Part shown: piece by piece, positions 25,647 through 33,291 of the stretch | Numbering within the stretch: position 1 is the first letter of the stretch | How the letters are laid out: each line of letters starts with the position of its first letter | Origin: Nocardia brasiliensis ATCC 700358 | GTDB taxonomy: Bacteria > Actinomycetota > Actinomycetes > Mycobacteriales > Mycobacteriaceae | NCBI RefSeq assembly: GCF_000250675.2 | Contig: NC_018681.1 | Location: forward strand, 9,238,001-9,302,000 | Length of the DNA stretch: 64,000 nucleotides | Direction of reading: 5' to 3' | Position numbers and translations under genes: made by a program | The notes under the pieces: model-generated | Told to the model about the DNA's origin: nothing | The model's database searches: none | Seen by the model: only the letters and a program-made list of their open reading frames with translations

Positions 25647-25934
25647 GTGCGTCATTACGAAGTGATGGTTATCCTCGATCCCAGTCTGGACGAGCGCACC
25701 GTTGGTCCGTCTCTCGAGACGATGCTCAACGTGGTTCGTACCGAGGGCGGCAAGGTCGACAAGGTCGATATCTGGGGCCGGCGCCGGCTCGCCTACGAGA
25801 TCGCCAAGCAGGCCGAGGGCATCTACGCGGTGGTCGATCTGACCGCGGAGCCCGCGACCGTGAGCGAACTCGACCGCCAGCTCGGCCTGAACGAGTCGGT
25901 GCTGCGCACCAAGGTTCTGCGCCACGACAAGTAG
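25647..25934 (+). CDS. rpsF: 30S ribosomal protein S6
   Basis: 95 residues, full-length bS6: MRHYEVMVILDPSLDER start, DIWGRRRLAYEI core and VLRTKVLRHDK end. S6 binds 16S rRNA in the central domain of the 30S subunit together with S18. The GTG start has an excellent AGGAGGTGATTG upstream. It is the first gene of rpsF-ssb-rpsR-rplI, the standard actinobacterial order. Confidence 0.98.
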   Translation: MRHYEVMVILDPSLDERTVGPSLETMLNVVRTEGGKVDKVDIWGRRRLAYEIAKQAEGIYAVVDLTAEPATVSELDRQLGLNESVLRTKVLRHDK

Positions 25935-26023
25935 GCCCGCAACCCTCGATTGCGTCGGGGCCTGTCTCTAGGCTCTAGCGCAACAGCGAGACGCGGACTG
26001 CGTACCCGAGCAGGAGGAACCAC

Positions 26024-26569
26024 ATGGCAGGCGACACGGTCATCACCGTCATCGGAAACTTGACGGCCGACCCCGAGCTTCGATTCACGCCCGCGGGAGC
26101 GGCGGTGGCGAACTTCACCGTCGCGTCGACACCCCGCGTGTTCGACCGTAATTCGAACGAATGGAAAGACGGCGAGGCGCTCTTCCTGCGCTGCAACATC
26201 TGGCGCGAAGCTGCCGAAAATGTCGCCGAAAGCCTGACCCGCGGTTCCCGAGTCATCGTGAGCGGCCGGCTCAAGCAGCGCTCCTACGAAACCCGCGAGG
26301 GTGAGAAGCGCACGGTCGTCGAGCTCGAGGTCGACGAGGTCGGTCCCTCGCTGCGCTACGCCACCGCGAAGGTCAACAAGACCAGCCGCGGCGGCGGTGG
26401 CGGCGGCTTCGGCGGCGGCAGTGGTTCCGGCGGCGGAGGCAACTTCGCGCCGGCCAACTCAGGTGGTGGCGGTGGGCGTTCCGGCGGTGCCGAGGACGAC
26501 CCTTGGGGCAGTGCGCCCGCGGCAGGCTCCTTCGGGGGCGGCCGCATGGATGACGAACCGCCGTTCTGA
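26024..26569 (+). CDS. ssb: Single-stranded DNA-binding protein
   Basis: 181 residues. The OB fold spans residues 1-115 (ITVIGNLTADPELRF, FLRCNIWREAAENVAESL, SGRLKQRSYE). A Gly-rich linker follows and the acidic tip ends DDEPPF, the site that recruits replication and repair partners. The ATG has AGGAGGAACCAC upstream. It lies 89 nt after rpsF in the ribosomal operon, as in mycobacteria. Confidence 0.98.
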   Translation: MAGDTVITVIGNLTADPELRFTPAGAAVANFTVASTPRVFDRNSNEWKDGEALFLRCNIWREAAENVAESLTRGSRVIVSGRLKQRSYETREGEKRTVVELEVDEVGPSLRYATAKVNKTSRGGGGGGFGGGSGSGGGGNFAPANSGGGGGRSGGAEDDPWGSAPAAGSFGGGRMDDEPPF

Positions 26570-26627
26570 CAACGGCTTTCATAGGTCCACCCCGCGTGGA
26601 CCATCACTGATAACGGAGTAAAAGACC

Positions 26628-26879
26628 ATGCCTAAAGCGCCCGCGCGCGAAAAGGTGCTCAAGAAGAAGGCTTGCGCGTTCTGCAAAGAAGCCAAGTCCG
26701 GAATCGTCAACATCGACTACAAGGACACGGCGCTGCTGCGTAAGTACGTCAGCGATCGCGGCAAGATCCGCGCCCGCCGCGTCACCGGCAACTGCGTGCA
26801 GCACCAGCGTGATATCGCGGTTGCCGTCAAGAACTCGCGTGAGGTCGCTCTGCTGCCTTACGTGTCGACGGCTCGCTGA
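26628..26879 (+). CDS. rpsR: 30S ribosomal protein S18 (zinc-binding form)
   Basis: 83 residues of bS18. CAFC near residue 16, plus GNC and H further on, are the likely Zn2+ ligands of the C+ form; many actinobacteria carry a second zinc-free copy elsewhere, induced on zinc starvation. S18 pairs with S6 on 16S rRNA. The start has GGAG upstream. Part of the rpsF operon. Confidence 0.97.
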   Translation: MPKAPAREKVLKKKACAFCKEAKSGIVNIDYKDTALLRKYVSDRGKIRARRVTGNCVQHQRDIAVAVKNSREVALLPYVSTAR

Positions 26880-26896
26880 GTAAGGGAGGCACGCAA

Positions 26897-27349
26897 ATGA
26901 AGTTGATTCTGACTGCAGACGTGGACAACCTCGGTGCGCCCGGCGACACCGTTGAGGTCAAGGACGGCTACGGCCGCAATTTCCTGCTGCCCCGCGGCCT
27001 GGCCATCGTGGCCAGCCGTGGCGCCGAGAAGCAGGTCGCGGGCATTCGCCGGGCGCAGGATGCCCGCCGGGTGCGCGACCTCGATCACGCCAACGAGCTG
27101 AAGCAGGCCATCGAGGGCCTGGAGTCGGTCTCGCTGTCGGTGAAGACGGCCGGCACCGGCAAGCTGTTCGGCTCGGTGACCCAGTCCGACGTCGCCTCGG
27201 CCATCAAGTCGGCCGGCGGTCCCGTGGTCGACAAGCGCAGCATCGAGCTGCCGAAGTCGCACATCAAGACGGTCGGCAAGCACGTCGTCGTGGTGCACCT
27301 GCACCCCGACGTGGTGGCCAAGTTCGACCTGCAGGTCGCTGCCAGCTGA
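26897..27349 (+). CDS. rplI: 50S ribosomal protein L9
   Basis: 150 residues, bL9. The N-terminal rRNA-binding domain reads MKLILTADVDNLGAPGD, VKDGYGRNFLLPRGLA, followed by the long connecting helix and the C-terminal domain ending KFDLQVAAS. The ATG has AAGGGAGG upstream, 17 nt after rpsR. A strong terminator follows at 27364. Confidence 0.98.
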   Translation: MKLILTADVDNLGAPGDTVEVKDGYGRNFLLPRGLAIVASRGAEKQVAGIRRAQDARRVRDLDHANELKQAIEGLESVSLSVKTAGTGKLFGSVTQSDVASAIKSAGGPVVDKRSIELPKSHIKTVGKHVVVVHLHPDVVAKFDLQVAAS

Positions 27350-27363
27350 TTCGAGCAAGTCCC

Positions 27364-27400
27364 GAAGACCACTCCCGCGTTCGGCGCGGGGGTGGTCTTC
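27364..27400 (+). terminator. Terminator of the rpsF-rplI operon
   Basis: GAAGACCAC and CCCGCG pair with CGCGGG and GTGGTCTTC, with a small internal bulge and a short TTCGG loop, 14 nt after the rplI stop. Confidence 0.85.
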
Positions 27401-27429
27401 GCTGTGCGACGTCGGCCACTTCTAGCGGT

Positions 27430-27444
27430 AGCTAATTATTAGCT
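27430..27444. promoter_or_regulatory. AT-rich perfect inverted repeat before dnaB
   Basis: AGCTAAT-T-ATTAGCT is a perfect 7-bp inverted repeat with one central base. It stands out as AT-rich in this GC-rich DNA and lies between the rplI terminator and the DnaA-box cluster. It could be a repressor operator or part of an easily melted element. Confidence 0.4.
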
Positions 27445-27517
27445 CTCCTCGCAGTCCTGCCAGACGGAACATTCTCGGCCGATCATCGCTGGTCATCGCG
27501 GTGCCGAGCAGATCCCC

Positions 27518-27760
27518 TGTGGATGACCGGAGAAACCGACCGGTGGCAATGTGATTCAGCTCATATCGGCCACCCTGGCCGTTACCTCAACACGCCCGGC
27601 CGTTCAACTTCCCCGACACGCCGCGACTTTGTTCATCCACACGTGGATAAGCCGGGAAATCCGGGTCTATCTGCGGCTTCCCCCGCGATGACCTGGGTTT
27701 TCCCCAAGTTGTCCACAGGGGGTACACATCGTTGGGTGAACAGTCCCCAACTTATCCACA
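27518..27760. promoter_or_regulatory. Cluster of five DnaA-box-like 9-mers upstream of dnaB
   Basis: The 652-nt gap between rplI and dnaB holds five close matches to the DnaA box TTATCCACA: TCATCCACA at 27518-27526 (minus), TCATCCACA at 27633-27641 (plus), TTATCCACG at 27642-27650 (minus), TTGTCCACA at 27709-27717 (plus) and the perfect TTATCCACA at 27752-27760 (plus). The second and third abut in inverted orientation. They probably bind DnaA and may control dnaB; the rest of the gap shows no gene. Confidence 0.65.
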
Positions 27761-28001
27761 GGTGTGTGCACATTCTGGTTTGATGGCCGCTTGTTGGACG
27801 CCTAGGTTCGTCGCTACAGCCCGTACAAACAGTCCCCCATGTCCGGAATCAGTGGATATCAAGACGGTAGCTGGCACCCGCGGCGGCATTCGCCGACGCA
27901 GCGGCGCCGGCCCGCTGCGCTGCCACCTCCGCGTGGGAGCCGGACAGTGGACCGAATCATCAATATGGTGAGCCCAGGTGGAGAAAGGACGGTCGAGCCG
28001 G

Positions 28002-31000
28002 ATGGCAGTCGTCGACGACCGCGGACACGCGGACTTCCCGCCCGAACCCCCCGGCGAGGACTTCGGCAGGCAACCACCGCACGACATGGCGGCCGAACAG
28101 TCCGTGCTCGGCGGGATGCTGCTGAGCAAGGACGCCATCGCCGACGTCATCGAGGTCATGCGGCCCGGCGACTTCTACCGTCCCGCGCATCAAGCCGTCT
28201 ACGACACCATCCTCGACCTGTACGGTCGCGGTGAACCCGCCGACCCGGTGACCGTCGCGGCCGGCCTGGACCGCCGCGGCGAACTCAAGCGCATCGGCGG
28301 CCCGCCCTACCTGGTCACGCTCACCCAGACCGTGCCCACCGCCGCCAACGCCAGCTTCTACGCCGAGATCGTCGCCGAGAAGGCCATCCTGCGCCGCCTC
28401 GTCGAGGCAGGCACCCGCATCGTCCAGTACGGCTACGCCGGCGCCGACGGCCAGGACATCGCCGAGGTCGTCGACCGCGCCCAGGCCGAGGTCTACGAGG
28501 TCACCGAACGCCGCACCACCGAAGACTTCCTCCCGCTCGAAGAACTCCTGCAGCCCACGATGGACGAGATCGACTCCATCGCCAGCCGCGGCGGCATCTC
28601 CCTCGGCGTCCCCACCGGCTTCACCGAACTGGACGAACTCACCAACGGCCTGCACCCCGGCCAGATGATCATCGTCGCCGCCCGCCCGGGCGTGGGCAAA
28701 GCCCTCGCCCTCGACACCCCGCTCCCGACCCCCACCGGCTGGACCACCATGGGCGAGGTCCGCGTCGGCGACGAACTCCTCGACGCCGCAGGCCACCCCA
28801 CCCGCGTAGTAGCCGCCACCGACATCCTCACCGACCGCCCGTGCTACGAGGTCGAATTCTCCGACGGGACAGTCCTCGTCGCAGATGAGGAGCATCAGTG
28901 GCTCACGGTGGCCCGCACGCACGGACCGCAGCCCGCTGTTCGAACGACCGCAGATATCGTCCACAGCATCCGCACGGCGAACAATGATGTGAACCACATG
29001 GTGCCGGGCACTGCGCGTGCCGAGGCTCGGCACATCGTCGATGTCCGCAAGATCGACACCGTCCCGGTTCGGTGCGTCGAGGTCGACAACGTGGACCATC
29101 TCTACCTCGCCGGGCAGACCATGGTGCCGACGCACAATTCCACCCTCGGCATGGATTTCATGCGGAGTTGCTCGATCAAGCATGGGTTGCCGAGCGTTAT
29201 TTTCTCGCTGGAGATGAGCCGGACCGAGATCGTGATGCGTCTGCTGTCGGCGGAGGCGAAGATCAAGCTCGGTGATATGCGCGCGGGGCGGATGAGTGAC
29301 GACGACTGGACCAAACTCGCGCGGCGGATGAGCGAGATCAGCGAAGCGCCGCTGTTCGTCGACGATTCACCGAACCTGACCATGATGGAGATCCGGGCCA
29401 AGGCGCGGCGGCTCAAACAACGCCACGACCTGAAACTCGTGGTGGTGGACTACCTCCAGCTGATGACCTCCGGTAAAAAGGTCGAATCCCGCCAGCAGGA
29501 AGTCTCGGACTTCTCGCGAAACCTGAAGCTGCTCGCCAAAGAACTCGAAGTCCCCGTGGTCGCGATCAGTCAGCTGAACCGCGGTCCCGAACAGCGCACC
29601 GACAAACGCCCCATGGTGTCCGATCTCCGCGAGTCCGGCTGCCTGCCCGCATCCACCCGCATTCTGCGCGCGGACAACGGAACCGAAAGCACACTCGGGG
29701 AACTGCTGGCCAGCGGTGAGCAGCCGCTGGTGTGGTCCCTGGACGAGCGGATGCGCATGGTGGCGCGTCCGATGGTGAAAGTCTTCCCCAGCGGACGCAA
29801 GGAAGTGTTCCGGCTGCGCCTCGCCTCGGGGCGGGTGGTCGACGCGACCGGTAACCATCCCTTCCTGACCGTCGACGGCTGGATCGCTCTGGAGAAGCTC
29901 GCCGTCGGCGACCGCCTTGCCACCCCACGTCACGTACCGGAGCCGGTGCACACCACACGGATGCCGGACGCCGAGATCATTCTGCTGGCGCACATGATCG
30001 GTGATGGTTCGTGCGTCAAGCGCCAGCCGCTTCGCTACGCCAGCATCGACGAAGCGAACCTCGACGCGGTCACCGCGGCCGCCACGCACTTCGGCGTCAC
30101 CGCAGTGCGTGACGAGTATCCGGCCGCGCGCGTGTCCACGCTGCGCCTGCGCGCTCCCGAACGCCTCACCCACGGCAAACGGAACCCGATTGCCGCATGG
30201 CTCGACGAGCTCGGCCTTTTCGGCCTGCGCAGCTACGAAAAGTTCATCCCCAAGCCGGTTTTCGAGCTCCCCAACGATCAGGTGGCCTTGTTCCTGCGCC
30301 ATCTGTGGGCGACCGACGGTTCGGTGCGCTGGGACGACACCGGCCGACAGGCCCGTGTCTACTATTCGTCGACCAGCCGCCGTTTGATCGACGACGTCGC
30401 GCAACTGTTGCTTCGAGTCGGTGTCCACGGCCGGATCAAGCAGATCCGCAAAGCCGGCTATCGGGACTGCTGGCATCTGACCATCGACGGATCCGACAAC
30501 CAGACCGTCTTCCTGCGCGATGTCGGTGTCCACGGCGTCCGCGGGCAGTCGGCCGAGGCGGCGTTGGTCCATTTGGCGCCCTTGGCACGCAATACGAATG
30601 TCGACACCGTGCCCAAGGAAGTCTGGAACCAGGTTCGTAGCCTGCTCGCCACCAAACAGATGACCCATCGAGAATTCTCGGCGGCCATGGGATCCCGGTT
30701 CTGCGGATCCACGATGTGGAAGCGGTCCCCGAGTCGTTCTCGGCTGGCCCGGGTCGCCGTCGTCCTCGACGACGCCGATATCGAAATGCTCGCCACCAAC
30801 GATGTCTTCTGGGACAAAATCGTCGAGATCACCAGTCTCGGCGAACAAGACGTCTACGACGGCACCGTACCCGGCACCCATAACTTTGTGGCCCAAGGCA
30901 TTTCGGTCCACAACAGCCTCGAGCAGGACGCCGACATGGTTATTCTCCTGCACCGCCCCGACGCGTTCGAGCGCGACGACCCGCGCGGCGGCGAAGCCGA

Positions 31001-31097
31001 CCTCATCCTCGGCAAACACCGAAACGGCCCGACCGCCACCATCACCGTCGCCCACCAACTGCACCTCAGCCGCTTCGTGGACATGGCCCGCGGCTAG
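28002..31097 (+). CDS. dnaB: Replicative DNA helicase DnaB with two inteins
   Basis: A 1031-residue precursor; removing two inteins (residues 234-379 and 547-971) leaves a 460-residue helicase. The N-terminal domain (about 25-125) starts AAEQSVLGGMLLSKDAI; the RecA-like ATPase carries RPGVGK joined to STLGMDF after splicing of intein 1, VVVDYLQLM as Walker B and AISQLNRG. DnaB unwinds DNA at the replication fork as a hexamer. The ATG at 28002 gives MAVVDD, the start of mycobacterial DnaB; a GTG at 27978 is an alternative. Without splicing the P-loop is split, so the enzyme cannot be active before intein 1 leaves. Confidence 0.96.
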   Translation: MAVVDDRGHADFPPEPPGEDFGRQPPHDMAAEQSVLGGMLLSKDAIADVIEVMRPGDFYRPAHQAVYDTILDLYGRGEPADPVTVAAGLDRRGELKRIGGPPYLVTLTQTVPTAANASFYAEIVAEKAILRRLVEAGTRIVQYGYAGADGQDIAEVVDRAQAEVYEVTERRTTEDFLPLEELLQPTMDEIDSIASRGGISLGVPTGFTELDELTNGLHPGQMIIVAARPGVGKALALDTPLPTPTGWTTMGEVRVGDELLDAAGHPTRVVAATDILTDRPCYEVEFSDGTVLVADEEHQWLTVARTHGPQPAVRTTADIVHSIRTANNDVNHMVPGTARAEARHIVDVRKIDTVPVRCVEVDNVDHLYLAGQTMVPTHNSTLGMDFMRSCSIKHGLPSVIFSLEMSRTEIVMRLLSAEAKIKLGDMRAGRMSDDDWTKLARRMSEISEAPLFVDDSPNLTMMEIRAKARRLKQRHDLKLVVVDYLQLMTSGKKVESRQQEVSDFSRNLKLLAKELEVPVVAISQLNRGPEQRTDKRPMVSDLRESGCLPASTRILRADNGTESTLGELLASGEQPLVWSLDERMRMVARPMVKVFPSGRKEVFRLRLASGRVVDATGNHPFLTVDGWIALEKLAVGDRLATPRHVPEPVHTTRMPDAEIILLAHMIGDGSCVKRQPLRYASIDEANLDAVTAAATHFGVTAVRDEYPAARVSTLRLRAPERLTHGKRNPIAAWLDELGLFGLRSYEKFIPKPVFELPNDQVALFLRHLWATDGSVRWDDTGRQARVYYSSTSRRLIDDVAQLLLRVGVHGRIKQIRKAGYRDCWHLTIDGSDNQTVFLRDVGVHGVRGQSAEAALVHLAPLARNTNVDTVPKEVWNQVRSLLATKQMTHREFSAAMGSRFCGSTMWKRSPSRSRLARVAVVLDDADIEMLATNDVFWDKIVEITSLGEQDVYDGTVPGTHNFVAQGISVHNSLEQDADMVILLHRPDAFERDDPRGGEADLILGKHRNGPTATITVAHQLHLSRFVDMARG
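28701..29138 (+). other. Class-3-type mini-intein in the DnaB P-loop
   Basis: 146 residues between GVGK and STLG, exactly inside Walker A. It starts with Ala (ALALDTPLP) instead of Cys/Ser and ends THN followed by Ser. Trp67 (EEHQW), Cys125 (VRCVEVD) and Thr144 (VPTHN) make up the WCT triad that defines class 3 inteins, known from actinophage DnaB proteins. There is no endonuclease domain. Confidence 0.85.
29640..30914 (+). mobile_element. Class-1 intein with LAGLIDADG endonuclease in DnaB
   Basis: 425 residues between RESG and SLEQDAD. Cys1 starts CLPASTRILRAD, block B is TGNHPF, and the end is VHN followed by Ser. Two LAGLIDADG-like helices, LLAHMIGDG (115-123) and LFLRHLWATDG (217-227), keep both catalytic Asp residues, so homing activity is possible. 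Site and N-terminal residues agree with the M. tuberculosis DnaB intein as I recall it. Confidence 0.9.
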
Positions 31098-31100
31098 ATC

Positions 31101-31126
31101 GCCGTTGTGGCTGTCTCGGCTCTGCG
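31101..31126. repeat. 26-bp direct repeat, left copy
   Basis: The 26 bp starting GCCGTTGTGGCTG just after the dnaB stop recur identically at 40658-40683. The copies bound a 9.5-kb accessory block. Confidence 0.85.
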
Positions 31127-31180
31127 GTACACCGAGGAAAGCTGTTAGCCTGCAGAAAGTCGCTCGAGAGGGGGTTCAGA

Positions 31181-31561
31181 ATGCAGGTCGACTATGGCAG
31201 GGCGGAGATCCAAGCGTTCAACCAGGCGGCGGGGGCCGGAGAACTGGAGTTCGACAAAGAAGCCGTTCGCGAAGTGGTTCGGGCCTACGACCTTCTCATC
31301 GACGGGCTGGTGGCTGAGCAGCAAAACATCAAGAGCATCCTCAACCTCGCTGGTTTCGGAGGCTTCGGTTCAGCCCAGCAGCTTGCAACCGGGTTCTCGA
31401 ACAAGGCCAATCAGCTGTTCGATGTGCTGACGCAGTTCATCGAAGGAGCGATTCGACTGCAGGAGGCGTACCTGCGTGCAGGACAGATGTACGAGGAAGC
31501 GGACCAGAAGAACGCTGCCGCGTTGCGGTTCGTCGGCGAGTCCGATGGACTGACGGCATGA
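31181..31561 (+). CDS. ESX/WXG100-like helical hairpin protein
   Basis: 126 residues, predicted as two long helices joined at a Gly-rich turn (FGGFGS near residue 60), the overall shape of WXG100/ESX substrates, though no WxG is present. It ends in an acidic tail. The ATG has GAGAGGGGG upstream and its stop overlaps the start of the DUF3558 lipoprotein (ATGA), so the two are co-translated. A truncated copy of its 3' part is found at 40686-40723. Function unknown. Confidence 0.65.
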   Translation: MQVDYGRAEIQAFNQAAGAGELEFDKEAVREVVRAYDLLIDGLVAEQQNIKSILNLAGFGGFGSAQQLATGFSNKANQLFDVLTQFIEGAIRLQEAYLRAGQMYEEADQKNAAALRFVGESDGLTA

Positions 31562-32163
31562 AGCGTGCTGTTGCCGCCGTATGCTGCGGCATCGCTGCCC
31601 TGCTGGTCGCGGCGTGTGATGGCGGAACGTCGGAGGGCGGTCCAGCGGAAAGCTCCGCCGCGCCGTCACCAACTCAGCTGAAGCTTGCCGTTTCGGTGCC
31701 GCCTGCTCCTGCCCAGCGAAACCAGGGCCGTCAGGATGTGACCTTCGATCCCTGCTTCAAGCTCGATGATGTGACGATCGAGCGAGCTGGATACGATCCG
31801 CGGACTCGTAAGCGCAAGGATTTCATCGCAGATGGCTACTCCGCACTTGGATGCGAGTTCACTCGCAAAGAGCAGGGACTGCTGATGGGATCTTTGGTCA
31901 CGTCGTCGTCGAACCTGACGCTAGACGAGTACAAAAATCGATACGCGAGCTCCGCAACAACTACGTCGGTAGCCAGCCGCGAGGCTGTGACATATCAGCT
32001 CCCGGGCGACTCAACCAATACAACGTGCTTCTTGGCCATGAAGGCCACTGACGGAGTGCTCCAATTGCAACTCGACGTCAACAAGGCGCGGGCTGCGGAC
32101 CGGCCCTGCGATTTGATCCGGAGTACGGCTGAGTCCATCGAGCCGAGCTTGCCGCGCGTATAA
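31558..32163 (+). CDS. DUF3558 lipoprotein
   Basis: 201 residues. A signal peptide ends in lipobox LLVAAC (Cys near residue 20), followed by a Ser/Pro-rich linker and a DUF3558 domain with FDPC, GYDP and LGCEF motifs and paired cysteines that probably form disulfides. It would be anchored outside the membrane. Co-translated with the upstream helical-hairpin gene through a 4-nt overlap. DUF3558 function is unknown; the same pairing with an ESX-like gene occurs again at 46412-48362. Confidence 0.82.
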   Translation: MKRAVAAVCCGIAALLVAACDGGTSEGGPAESSAAPSPTQLKLAVSVPPAPAQRNQGRQDVTFDPCFKLDDVTIERAGYDPRTRKRKDFIADGYSALGCEFTRKEQGLLMGSLVTSSSNLTLDEYKNRYASSATTTSVASREAVTYQLPGDSTNTTCFLAMKATDGVLQLQLDVNKARAADRPCDLIRSTAESIEPSLPRV

Positions 32164-32202
32164 GCATCACTTTGGCAATCCCCAACTCGCTGCCGGGTCG
32201 TC

Positions 32203-33291
32203 TCAGCGCAGTACAGCCTCGGCGGCTTGACGCATGTATGCCTCGAGGTCCTGGACGGCGTTCTTCATCGCACCGCCGCGGTAGGTGTTCACGATGTTGA
32301 GTAGATCGCTATACAGAGTGCTCGTACTCCTCGAATCAACCAGCGCGCGGTAGTCCTCGAGGTGTCCGTCCGGCTTGAAAAGGCTGTCGTATCGAGGGTC
32401 ATGCGCTAGCGGGCCGTCGGCGTCTTGCACCGTACGTGCGATCTCGTAGATGGTGTGGGCAGGGTCGAGATCGTTGCTGACCGCTACTCGGAGGGCGACT
32501 TCCTTCGGATCCTTCGACTGGTCGTTGGCTCGGTCCGCAGCTTCGGTATCGAGTCCTCGAGTCACGAGCCCTTTGAGGGTTCCTGCGTAAAACGCAAGTT
32601 GGAGTTCTGGGTTCTGTGGATCCGCCAGCCACGATCGGGTCCAGTCGGATTGCAGCTCAGCTATGGTCTCGACTGCTTGCCTGTTCAGGTCGAGTGCTGA
32701 TGTCGCACCAGAGTCGATTACAGCAAAGATGTTCTGCGCCTTGGGTCGCTGGACGTTCCCGAGAGGATCGGGCGCGGTGAACCCTCTCGAAGTGACGAAT
32801 TCCGGGCTGGCACCAGCAAGGTCACGCAGGTAAGGAGCAAAAGCCACCGCGAGACCCTGTACGAGCTCAGGATTGGCGTCGCCTACCGCATTGGTTCGGG
32901 AACCGTCGACATTAAGCAATTTTGAAGTGTGATCGGCAACGTATCGGGCAAGCATCGTTGCGGATTCGCCCGCGCGGGTCGAAGTCGCGACGTCGGACGA
33001 GGCGGCGTCCGAGCCGATCCAGGCAAACAGTCCGCCGACTGTCGAATCTTTGTCGTTCCAGCGATGACTCATCAGCTGGTCCAGCAAGTCGTCGGACGTC
33101 ACCCCTTGCGGCAGACCGACCCCTTTCAATGCGTCTTGGACCGTGCCCTTGTCGACCGCTCCATTGGTCGATGATTGGTCGACCAGCCGTTCGGCCGCGG
33201 TCAACGCAGCTGAACCACGTTCCGAGTTGCCACACCCGGACACGACAGCTGCCAGGAGTACAGGGAGAAGAAGGAATCGAATGCGCGTCAC
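32203..33291 (-). CDS. Lipoprotein sharing a domain with the upstream ESX-type protein
   Basis: 362 residues. Signal peptide with lipobox VVSGC (Cys about residue 20). Residues 60-350 align throughout with the C-terminal half of the protein encoded just upstream: shared WIG-DA-S, STRAG, NVDG/NLDG, GFT-PD, IFAVIDS/IFAVVDT, LAHDPRY. It appears to be a duplicated domain given a membrane anchor. The GTG at 33291 overlaps the upstream stop (GTGA). A role as immunity or partner protein for the large protein is inference. Confidence 0.65.
   Translation of the reverse strand: MTRIRFLLLPVLLAAVVSGCGNSERGSAALTAAERLVDQSSTNGAVDKGTVQDALKGVGLPQGVTSDDLLDQLMSHRWNDKDSTVGGLFAWIGSDAASSDVATSTRAGESATMLARYVADHTSKLLNVDGSRTNAVGDANPELVQGLAVAFAPYLRDLAGASPEFVTSRGFTAPDPLGNVQRPKAQNIFAVIDSGATSALDLNRQAVETIAELQSDWTRSWLADPQNPELQLAFYAGTLKGLVTRGLDTEAADRANDQSKDPKEVALRVAVSNDLDPAHTIYEIARTVQDADGPLAHDPRYDSLFKPDGHLEDYRALVDSRSTSTLYSDLLNIVNTYRGGAMKNAVQDLEAYMRQAAEAVLR

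Noticed and set aside
27430..27760. Classical chromosomal origin oriC
   Set aside because: DnaA-box-like sites are present, but dnaA, dnaN and a clear unwinding element are not; reported only as a DnaA-box cluster.
29367..31064. 565-codon minus-strand open frame inside dnaB
   Set aside because: Antisense of intein 2 and DnaB; no family features.
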